Source: Bacteroidota bacterium
GTDB lineage: Bacteria > Bacteroidota > Bacteroidia > B-17B0 > Aurantibacillaceae
Direction: 5' to 3'
Assembly: GCA_025360565.1 (NCBI GenBank)
Contig: JANYBY010000363.1
Coordinates: 1-7,014 of the forward strand
Length of the DNA stretch: 7,014 nt
The notes beneath the pieces were generated by a model that was not told the origin of the DNA, searched no databases, and saw nothing but the letters and a program-made list of their open reading frames with translations. Both the position numbers and the translations under genes were made by a program. How positions within the stretch are numbered: position 1 is the stretch's first letter; each line of letters begins with the position of its first letter. This document shows, one piece after another, positions 1 through 4,775 of the stretch.

Positions 1-38
1 TAATAAAAAAGGAGACCCGAAGATCTCCTTTTTTATTA
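1..38. terminator. Bidirectional Rho-independent terminator
   Basis: Positions 1-15 and 24-38 are perfect reverse complements (15 bp stem) around an 8-nt loop at 16-23. The stem has a GGAGA/TCTCC core flanked by an A run on the left and a T run on the right, so it can end transcription from either side. It probably serves a gene beyond the left edge, since no intact gene inside the window ends here. Confidence 0.85.
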
Positions 39-67
39 TCTTTTATTAAGTTTACCGGACAACAATA

Positions 68-131
68 CCTTCAAGGTTTTACCAAACATAACCAGAAACC
101 TTGAAGGTCTTACCGTCTGAGACCTTCAAGG
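68..131. repeat. Three-copy CCTTSAAGG repeat cluster with alternative hairpins
   Basis: CCTTCAAGG occurs at 68-76, CCTTGAAGG at 99-107 and CCTTCAAGG at 123-131. Positions 68-79 pair perfectly with 96-107 (12 bp). Positions 99-110 pair perfectly with 120-131 (12 bp, 9-nt loop). The two hairpins share the middle arm and exclude one another. Positions 68-83 and 99-114 are also near-direct repeats (14 of 16 identical). This is probably a dispersed intergenic palindromic element; a regulatory switch is less likely because no intact gene follows closely. Confidence 0.65.
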
Positions 132-136
132 ATGAT

Positions 137-229
137 ATGTCTCCGAAAGCGCATTTAAGCCCGGAAGAAAAAGAAAAACTTACACGCTATATTTTATCAT
201 ATAGGGAAGCGAATACGAGTGCGGATTAA
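137..229 (+). pseudogene. Possible C-terminal remnant of a cytochrome c-type domain
   Basis: From ATG 137 the frame encodes 30 residues: MSPKAHLSPEEKEKLTRY, then ILSYREANTSAD and a stop at 227-229. The frame is open upstream to 92, where it runs through the CCTTSAAGG repeats. The pattern of Met-Ser-Pro, a His, LSPEEKEKL and a YILS helix resembles the last helix of bacterial class I cytochrome c domains, and less closely the end of Bacteroidota haem-binding domains. No CxxCH is present, so at most this is a tail. It lies between two repeat elements, which fits debris of a lost gene. It could also be a chance frame or a tiny gene. Family assignment is from memory of motif patterns only. Confidence 0.3.
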
Positions 230-233
230 AACT

Positions 234-285
234 GTCGCTTCGAGTTCATTTGCCTGCCTCTTGCAAATGAGTATCGAGAAGCGAC
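234..285 (+). repeat. REP-like palindromic element, copy A
   Basis: Imperfect hairpin: GTCGCTTC (234-241) pairs with GAAGCGAC (278-285), and TCATTTGC (246-253) pairs with GCAAATGA (263-270) around a CTGCCTCTT loop. Between the two stems the sides are unequal (GAGT against GTATCGA), leaving an internal loop. Copy B at 294-342 is the same element in opposite orientation. Confidence 0.75.
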
Positions 286-293
286 TCAGTAAA

Positions 294-342
294 ACTTCTC
301 GATACGGATTTGAAAAGAGGCGCAAATCCTACTCGAAGCGAC
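294..342 (-). repeat. REP-like palindromic element, copy B (inverted)
   Basis: Its reverse complement begins GTCGCTTCGAGTAGGATTTG and ends GTATCGAGAAGT, matching copy A along its length. The inner stem is GGATTTG (306-312) with CAAATCC (323-329). Relative to copy A, two inner-stem pairs change on both sides together (TC/GA in A, GG/CC in B). Eight bases separate the copies, so the pair looks like a BIME-type head-to-head unit. Confidence 0.75.
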
Positions 343-360
343 ATGGCGTATAAGCGGTTA

Positions 361-394
361 AATTAAATTTTGTATCTTTAATACAAATTTAATT
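361..394 (+). promoter_or_regulatory. Promoter region of the cyclophilin gene, within a near-palindrome
   Basis: TATCTTTA at 373-380 resembles the Bacteroidota -7 element (TAnnTTTG, last base differs), 17 bp before the ATG. No convincing -33 TTG was found at the usual distance. Positions 361-375 and 381-394 form a 14-bp inverted repeat with one bulged T and a CTTTA loop that spans the -7 element. This could be an operator or an mRNA leader hairpin. Confidence 0.4.
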
Positions 395-397
395 CCC

Positions 398-1570
398 ATG
401 ATAAAAAAAATTACCCTGATCGTTTTTATTTCTATTTTAGCAATTGGCGAATTTTATTCGCAGGCATTAACCGCGCTTGCCCCTACTTACACATACACAG
501 GCAAGCCGCGTTTTCAAATTGAAACCAGACGGAACAATATAACCTGGGGAATTATTAAAGTTGAATTATTTCCAAACATTGCTCCGCATCACACGCGTAA
601 TTTTGATAGTTTAGTTGGTCAGACCTTTTACGATACTACGGCCTTTCATCGTGTAATTCCTAATTTTATGATCCAGGGCGGCGATCCTAATTCGCGCCAC
701 GGGCCTATTAATACATGGGGCCAAGGACAAGTAGGGCAACCAACTGTGAACGCTGAGTTTACGGTTGCAAAACATTTACGAGGAAGGCTATCGGCTGCAA
801 GAAGCGCCAACATTAACAGCGCCACTTCGCAATTTTTTATTTGTCAGGTTGCATATCCAAGTTTAGACGGGAATTATTCTGTTTACGGCCGTGTAACTTC
901 GGGCATTAATTATGTAGATTCAATTGCTTTAGCGCCTCGCGATGTAAATGATCATCCATTAACTAAAATTGAAATGTTTGTTACCTATATCGGATCAAAC
1001 GATACAATACCTAACCCTCCGGCATTGATCGCCCCTAAAAATGATTCAATGGAAGTGGACACCATGTTGCTTACGTATTTAAAATGGACACCTGAGTCGG
1101 ATGGAATTATTTATCATTTAGATATTTCAACCGATTCAACTTTTGCAACAATAACTACAACAGTTAATACACCAAATACCATTTATTCAATATCCGCAGG
1201 TTTGCCCGGCGGCACAAAATATTTTTGGCGTGTAAACACAAATAACGGCGGACACTTTAGCGCGTTTTCGCCGGTGCGGCATTTTAAAACACAAATGCCT
1301 TATAACGATGTGGGTTTAAAAAATAATTCCTTACAAATAAATAAACCTTTAATTTTTCCGAACCCGAGCGCGGGTAAATTTACTTTTTCAAATATTGAAA
1401 TAGGAAATAAAATTGAAGTGAAAGATATAAGCGGAAAATTAATTTACGAAACCATAGCAAAAGATGTTACTGTTTTAATTGACCTTGAAGGAAAAGAAAA
1501 AGGTGTTTATATATTCAGAATTTCTAATTCAAGATCAGAGGCATTGCAAGGAAAATTAATAGTTAAATAA
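398..1570 (+). CDS. Secreted cyclophilin-type peptidyl-prolyl isomerase with T9SS sorting domain
   Basis: Predicted to catalyse cis/trans isomerisation of prolyl peptide bonds outside the cytoplasm. Residues 1-22 form a signal peptide. Residues about 36-198 are a cyclophilin domain with FHRVIPNFMIQGGD (Arg85, Phe90, Met91, Gln93) and SQFFI (Gln145, Phe147), matching the cyclophilin active-site positions. The Trp and His of human cyclophilin A near LDG are replaced by Ser and Tyr; bacterial cyclophilins often vary there. Residues about 205-298 look like a fibronectin III-type fold (LKWTPESDGIIYHLDIS, YFWRV). Residues 318-390 are a Por/type A T9SS C-terminal sorting domain (FPNPSAGKF, GVYIFRI, final KLIVK), so the protein should cross the outer membrane by T9SS and be released or surface-attached. 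It is monocistronic as far as visible. The ATG is followed directly by the Lys-rich signal start; no Shine-Dalgarno is seen. Confidence 0.93.
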   Translation: MIKKITLIVFISILAIGEFYSQALTALAPTYTYTGKPRFQIETRRNNITWGIIKVELFPNIAPHHTRNFDSLVGQTFYDTTAFHRVIPNFMIQGGDPNSRHGPINTWGQGQVGQPTVNAEFTVAKHLRGRLSAARSANINSATSQFFICQVAYPSLDGNYSVYGRVTSGINYVDSIALAPRDVNDHPLTKIEMFVTYIGSNDTIPNPPALIAPKNDSMEVDTMLLTYLKWTPESDGIIYHLDISTDSTFATITTTVNTPNTIYSISAGLPGGTKYFWRVNTNNGGHFSAFSPVRHFKTQMPYNDVGLKNNSLQINKPLIFPNPSAGKFTFSNIEIGNKIEVKDISGKLIYETIAKDVTVLIDLEGKEKGVYIFRISNSRSEALQGKLIVK

Positions 1571-1651
1571 TAAGGCACATAGGTTTTTGAATCAATATAA
1601 ATTATTGACAATCAGTTAATTAATATAAATTTTGTTTATTTCGATTAACGA
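1571..1651. other. AT-rich intergenic stretch without a recognised gene
   Basis: This links the cyclophilin stop to the next promoter. A 10-bp direct repeat, AATATAAATT, occurs at 1594-1603 and 1622-1631. No stable GC-rich terminator hairpin is visible downstream of the cyclophilin gene. Confidence 0.5.
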
Positions 1652-1682
1652 TTGTTTTATTACTATAAATAGTATATTTTTG
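1652..1682 (+). promoter_or_regulatory. Bacteroidota-type promoter (TTG, 20 bp, TATTTTTG)
   Basis: TTG at 1652-1654 (-33) and TATTTTTG at 1675-1682 (-7, exact TAnnTTTG match) are separated by 20 bp, within the usual spacing for this phylum. It points at the small frame ending at 1832 and is the best-formed promoter in the window. Confidence 0.6.
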
Positions 1683-1690
1683 TCGACGAA

Positions 1691-1832
1691 ATAGGCAAAT
1701 TATACCATAGAAGAAGTTAAAGCCATACTCCGCAAAAAAGTTAAGGAACCAATTGATTTGAGTAATTCATTTGAATTGCTCGCCTTTGCGATAACGCTCG
1801 TGGTATTGATCGTAAAAACAGGTCATTTCTAA
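1691..1832 (+). pseudogene. Small open frame (45 aa) with apparently broken start codon
   Basis: Between 1695 and the TAA at 1830-1832 a frame encodes ANYTIEEVKAILRKKVKEPI, then DLSNSFELLAFAITLVVLIV and KTGHF: a charged amphipathic N-terminal half and a hydrophobic segment (about residues 28-41) that could be a membrane helix. The codon just upstream is TAG (1692-1694) and there is no in-frame ATG. The local sequence is AAATAGGCAAAT; removing the A at 1693 would give AAATGGCAAAT, that is ATG GCA AAT in frame, for a 46-residue protein. A good promoter lies just upstream. It may therefore be a recently inactivated small membrane protein gene or an intact gene with a one-base assembly error. I do not recognise the family. 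Confidence 0.45.
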
Positions 1833-1851
1833 TTCCCGTTCCACAAAAAAA

Positions 1852-3153
1852 TTATTTTAATTTTATTTTTAAATGATGTTCCAGCAAAAAAGCCGGAACC
1901 GCAAAACTAACGCCTTCTGTATTCTTACCGATCAGTTTTGCAACGATCATTCCGTATAATGATCCCGCTGCATCAAACAAAGGCCCGCCACTGTTACCAC
2001 TATTGATAGACATATTTAACTGAATAAAATAATTATTGTTTATTTTTCGCTCTGCCGAAATGATGCCTGCCGAAATACTTTGCCCTAACTCTATCGATTT
2101 TGGTGTACCAATGGTTAACACATCTTGCAAATTTTTAAACGCTTTTTCGCTCGGGATCTTAAATACCTTTTCAAATTGTTTTTCCGTTTTTAATAATGCC
2201 AGGTTACGAAACCGATTATACCTGATTATTTTTCCTTTTGTTTCTTCACCTGTAGCAGTTATTAGAGTTACTTCATCCTTCTTATCAGTAACCGCATCTT
2301 CAATGGTATGATAACTGGTTACAATATAACCGTCTTTTGTAATTGCAAATCCGCTACCATGATTCTCCTTTGTTTTTACAGCAACACAAGCTAAACCCGC
2401 GTCGGATTTATCGGTAACAAATGAGTTTTGGACGCTAAGTATTAATAATGAGTCGTTGATCGTGTAATCAGCTTCGTATTTTATTCTTTTATCAAATGTT
2501 TTATTGCTGTGCAAATTTGTAAGCGCATTGGTAAAAGCTTCCTGCAACATTTGATTTCGCAATTGAGGATAGTTATCAAAGTATTCAGCAACGCTGGAAT
2601 ATTCAGAGGTATAAGAACCCGAAAAGCCGGTAGATTCTATTGTGTCAGTTACTTCATCAAAACAATTTCGTAAATACCAGCTTATATACATTTTTGCTCG
2701 AGCCGTTGGTTTTGAATTTTTTTTACCGCCAATCGTGTATAAATTTATGCGCTCAATTTTTGGGCTTAACATAATTAAATTAATATTATCAACGAACAAA
2801 CGATTAACTGTATCAACATAACCGGTGATCTTAAGCGTTTTGTAAAAATTTCGTAAAAACTTATTATCGTTGTTGCTCATGTTGATCAAACCCGTATAGA
2901 TCATTTTTCGTTTTGCTTCATTATCGCGACCACCGCTGGTTTCGGCGGCTTCAAGCTCGCTAATAGTTGGTAAAGGGTTTTCAATATTATACAGATAAAT
3001 ATTTTGATTCTCACTCACGTCCATATATACATCATAAGCTTCTAAATATTTTTCAATCGTTTTTCGTTTAATAAGCGAATCGCCAACGGGTGCACAAATA
3101 AAAACCGCAGTACAAAGTACAAACGTGCTTGTTAAATATCTTTTAAAACTCAT
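1852..3153 (-). CDS. Secreted trypsin/HtrA-like serine protease homologue, catalytic Asp replaced by Asn
   Basis: 433 residues from the ATG at 3153. An upstream in-frame TTG at 3189 is disfavoured because it lies upstream of the -7 element at 3172-3179. Residues 1-25 form a signal peptide. Residues about 30-245 are a region I do not recognise. Residues about 255-430 are a Trypsin_2/HtrA-like protease domain with GSGF (266-269), the His motif VTSYHTIEDA (His282) and GNSGGP (Ser388). The position that is normally Asp in the DLAVLK-type motif is Asn317 (RFRNLALLK, codon AAC). The domain ends near the C-terminus, so there is no PDZ domain as in DegP or DegS. It is probably periplasmic. In trypsin the same Asp-to-Asn change lowers activity strongly, so this may be a weak protease or a binding protein. 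The His and the Ser loop are kept, so it is not simply decayed. Confidence 0.88.
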   Translation of the reverse strand: MSFKRYLTSTFVLCTAVFICAPVGDSLIKRKTIEKYLEAYDVYMDVSENQNIYLYNIENPLPTISELEAAETSGGRDNEAKRKMIYTGLINMSNNDNKFLRNFYKTLKITGYVDTVNRLFVDNINLIMLSPKIERINLYTIGGKKNSKPTARAKMYISWYLRNCFDEVTDTIESTGFSGSYTSEYSSVAEYFDNYPQLRNQMLQEAFTNALTNLHSNKTFDKRIKYEADYTINDSLLILSVQNSFVTDKSDAGLACVAVKTKENHGSGFAITKDGYIVTSYHTIEDAVTDKKDEVTLITATGEETKGKIIRYNRFRNLALLKTEKQFEKVFKIPSEKAFKNLQDVLTIGTPKSIELGQSISAGIISAERKINNNYFIQLNMSINSGNSGGPLFDAAGSLYGMIVAKLIGKNTEGVSFAVPAFLLEHHLKIKLK

Positions 3154-3171
3154 GTATAGTAATTGATATAC

Positions 3172-3179
3172 CAAATGTA
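3172..3179 (-). promoter_or_regulatory. -7 promoter element of the protease gene
   Basis: On the minus strand this reads TACATTTG, an exact match to TAnnTTTG, 18 bp before the ATG at 3153. No TTG lies 17-23 bp upstream, so the -33 part is weak and an activator may be needed. It implies that the protease can be transcribed independently of the upstream minus-strand genes and it supports the ATG at 3153. Confidence 0.5.
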
Positions 3180-3203
3180 CAAAAAGCAAAACATCTTTTT
3201 GGT

Positions 3204-3216
3204 ATTGGTGACCAAT
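3204..3216. promoter_or_regulatory. 13-bp palindrome upstream of the protease promoter
   Basis: ATTGGT-G-ACCAAT is a perfect palindrome with one central base, 24 bp upstream of the protease -7 element and close to where the -33 contact would lie. It could bind a dimeric regulator. It is followed by an A/T run, but the stem is too short and AT-rich for a convincing terminator. Confidence 0.25.
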
Positions 3217-3295
3217 TTTAAAATTTTTTTGGACTTAAGGCAGATAAAAGTTCCCGAAAGGAAATAATCCTTGTTACGCTATGTAATCCGTTTCT

Positions 3296-4012
3296 TTAAC
3301 AACCACTAAACCTGTTTATACTAAGTTCAAAGTCTTGTTTTACTTTTAGGCCCTTTCCATTTTTAGCCGGATTCCAATTTGGCATTTTATTTATTGCCTC
3401 AAGTATTTTTTTGTCATTCCCTTTATCGCCCGACGTTTTGGTTATTTTAGTATTTATTATTTCTCCATCTTCAGTAACAGTAAATTTTGCTAATAATATT
3501 ATAGGTTTTAATGGATCTTTCCCTCCAACTTTAGTGATCCCATTGTCTTTAAAATAATTTTGAAGCTGTAACTTTCCTCCAACATACTCCGCTTCTATAT
3601 ACGGAGTAGCGGTAACGGTAGTTTGTATTGTATTATTTTCTATTTGCCCTGTTACCGGGTTTTTGTATTTATACTTTACATCAATAACTATATCGGCACC
3701 AAGATCAACTTCAGATAAAATATTTTTTTGATCGTTGCTCAAAATATCATTTGCTGCTATTGCTTTAGATATTTTTCCATTACAGGTAGTAACAATCTCA
3801 ACCGAAGTGTAATTTGTAACCCAATTTATAGGGTAACCCGGAATAGCGTCGCCTATCACTTTTGCTTCGCTTAACACTTCTTTTTTAACCGCGCGGCGGT
3901 ATGATCCGTAAACTTCGTAATTTATTTCATTAATTCCGGTAGGCTGCCCAAATTGCCCGAATGCGGTAAGGCCTAAAAATAATGCGGGTGCAATCAAATT
4001 TATTTTTTTCAT
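3296..4012 (-). CDS. Secreted protein with GldM C-terminal-like domain and TonB_C domain
   Basis: 238 residues. Residues 1-20 form a signal peptide ending AFGQ. Residues about 45-137 (SVEIVTTCNGKISKAIAAND, a QKNIL helix, LGADIVIDVKYKY) resemble the C-terminal domain of the gliding/T9SS motor protein GldM. Residues about 138-234 are TonB_C-like: AEYVGGKLQLQNYF matches the conserved PGG segment of Bacteroidota TonB proteins, followed by AKFTVTEDGEI, LEAINKMPNWNPAKNGK and KQDFELSI. It lacks the N-terminal membrane anchor and Pro-rich linker of an energy-transducing TonB, so it is probably a periplasmic binding or adaptor protein. It lies 42 bp downstream of the 4055-4657 gene on the same strand, with no terminator between, so the two are probably co-transcribed. 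The last residue is Cys. The GldM relation is inferred from sequence pattern only. Confidence 0.75.
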   Translation of the reverse strand: MKKINLIAPALFLGLTAFGQFGQPTGINEINYEVYGSYRRAVKKEVLSEAKVIGDAIPGYPINWVTNYTSVEIVTTCNGKISKAIAANDILSNDQKNILSEVDLGADIVIDVKYKYKNPVTGQIENNTIQTTVTATPYIEAEYVGGKLQLQNYFKDNGITKVGGKDPLKPIILLAKFTVTEDGEIINTKITKTSGDKGNDKKILEAINKMPNWNPAKNGKGLKVKQDFELSINRFSGC

Positions 4013-4054
4013 GTTGTAAATTATTATTAATGTTTTTAATTATTTAAAGGTCAA

Positions 4055-4657
4055 TCAACATCGTTCGTTTCCATTTACCCCGATATTATTTATTATTTCT
4101 TCTTTTGTGTTGTAAATACCCGAATTATTATCATACCAAAAATCAAGCACTTTTTTATCTTTAAATTTTATCATTAATGTGCGCTGGTATCTTCTGAATC
4201 CGCCGGTTAAACTAAATCCACCGGTGCAATAAGTAAGTATTGCAATTTTTTTTCCAATTGCAAAAAAGAATAATTGCCTGGTTGGTAAATGCTTTGTTTG
4301 CAATACCTCTGAGGCATTTCTATTTTCCATTCGCCATTCTTCACCCTGATCAGCCATATCAAACTTTCGTTCACTGGAAATACTATCTAAAAAAGCTTTT
4401 ATAAAATTTGGAATCCCTGCCTTATTTTCTTTTTCAATTAAACTGTCAGCATCCAAATCAGTCAACAGCATTTTTCTATTTTTATCAAAGCGAATAACAT
4501 TTGTATCAACCTTGTATTTTCCGTCTTTAATAGAAACGCTGCTTATTTTTTCGCTTTCTTGGTTGCTGCTTGAAGGTTGGTCGGGCGATTCAGAAGTGAA
4601 GCCATAATACACCCATACAAATATTATTGAGAGGATCAGAATAGAAAATAGTTTCAT
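4055..4657 (-). CDS. Unrecognised secreted or membrane-anchored protein
   Basis: 200 residues from the ATG at 4657. An in-frame TTG at 4687 would add ten residues, but the -7 element TACTTTTG lies between the two, so the ATG is preferred. Residues 2-22 (KLFSILILSIIFVWVYYGF) form a hydrophobic signal or anchor. A Ser/Pro/Glu-rich linker follows to about residue 40, then a soluble domain with no motif I can assign. Its best-marked part is QLFFFAIGKKIAILTYCTGG followed by a basic strand (RRYQRTLMIKFKDKKVLDFW) near the C-terminus. It ends NERC. It is the first gene of the minus-strand group and is divergent from the sensor kinase, with the four-box array at 4690-4729 just upstream, so it is a prime candidate target of the adjacent response regulator. 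Function unknown. Confidence 0.7.
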   Translation of the reverse strand: MKLFSILILSIIFVWVYYGFTSESPDQPSSSNQESEKISSVSIKDGKYKVDTNVIRFDKNRKMLLTDLDADSLIEKENKAGIPNFIKAFLDSISSERKFDMADQGEEWRMENRNASEVLQTKHLPTRQLFFFAIGKKIAILTYCTGGFSLTGGFRRYQRTLMIKFKDKKVLDFWYDNNSGIYNTKEEIINNIGVNGNERC

Positions 4658-4661
4658 GTAA

Positions 4662-4669
4662 CAAAAGTA
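4662..4669 (-). promoter_or_regulatory. -7 promoter element of the 4055-4657 gene
   Basis: TACTTTTG on the minus strand matches TAnnTTTG exactly, 4 bp before the ATG at 4657, implying a leaderless or very short-leader mRNA. A TTG at 4687-4685 (minus strand) lies 15 bp upstream, slightly closer than usual for a -33 element. The regulatory array begins 20 bp upstream of the -7 element. Confidence 0.5.
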
Positions 4670-4689
4670 ATTCTTATTTAAAGACAAAC

Positions 4690-4729
4690 TTGTTATTGGG
4701 TAGTTATTGTGTTGTTAACGACTTGTTAA
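4690..4729 (+). promoter_or_regulatory. Four-copy 11-bp-periodic binding array for an OmpR/PhoB-type regulator
   Basis: Heptamers TTGTTAT (4690-4696), TAGTTAT (4701-4707), TTGTTAA (4712-4718) and TTGTTAA (4723-4729) are separated by 4-bp spacers, so they start exactly 11 bp apart in the same orientation. Seven-base direct repeats with 4-bp spacers, on one face of the helix, are the known layout of PhoB/OmpR-family sites. The array lies between two divergent promoters: 20 bp from the minus-strand -7 element and 27 bp from the plus-strand one. An OmpR-family regulator is encoded in the plus-strand operon, which makes autoregulation and control of the divergent gene the leading hypothesis. Confidence 0.7.
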
Positions 4730-4756
4730 TGAAGACAAGGGCTCATTAAAAATACC

Positions 4757-4764
4757 TAATTTTG
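4757..4764 (+). promoter_or_regulatory. -7 promoter element of the kinase-regulator operon
   Basis: TAATTTTG matches TAnnTTTG exactly, 11 bp before the ATG at 4776. No TTG occurs at the -33 distance, so activator dependence is plausible; the 4690-4729 array ends 27 bp upstream. A perfect 12-bp palindrome, TTGAATATTCAA (4762-4773), overlaps the end of this element and the expected start of transcription. Confidence 0.5.
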
Positions 4765-4775
4765 AATATTCAATT

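Noticed and set aside
206..241. GAAGCGA (206-212) and TCGCTTC (235-241) inverted repeat
   Set aside because: Only 7 bp; the right arm is already part of REP copy A and the left arm lies within the cytochrome-like frame, so it is probably chance.
68..342. Possible CRISPR array
   Set aside because: The repeats are palindromic, of two unrelated types and irregularly spaced, without equal-length spacers. They fit intergenic palindromic elements.
1605..1631. TTGACA-like box followed by TATAAAT, resembling a sigma-70 promoter
   Set aside because: Bacteroidota primary sigma factors use TTG/TAnnTTTG instead, and the AT-rich context makes such matches common. A better promoter lies at 1652-1682.
2036..2311. 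Plus-strand open frame of 91 codons
   Set aside because: It lies wholly inside and antisense to the protease gene, has no domain signal, and the protease frame has clear motifs across the same bases.
3250..3275. Weak hairpin downstream of the TonB_C gene (TTCC/GGAA and AAGGA/TCCTT arms)
   Set aside because: Four to five bp stems without a convincing T run; not strong enough to call a terminator.
3296..4060. Both adjacent minus-strand proteins end in a Cys (RFSGC and NERC)
   Set aside because: A single terminal Cys in two proteins has no known sorting meaning I can name; coincidence is likely.
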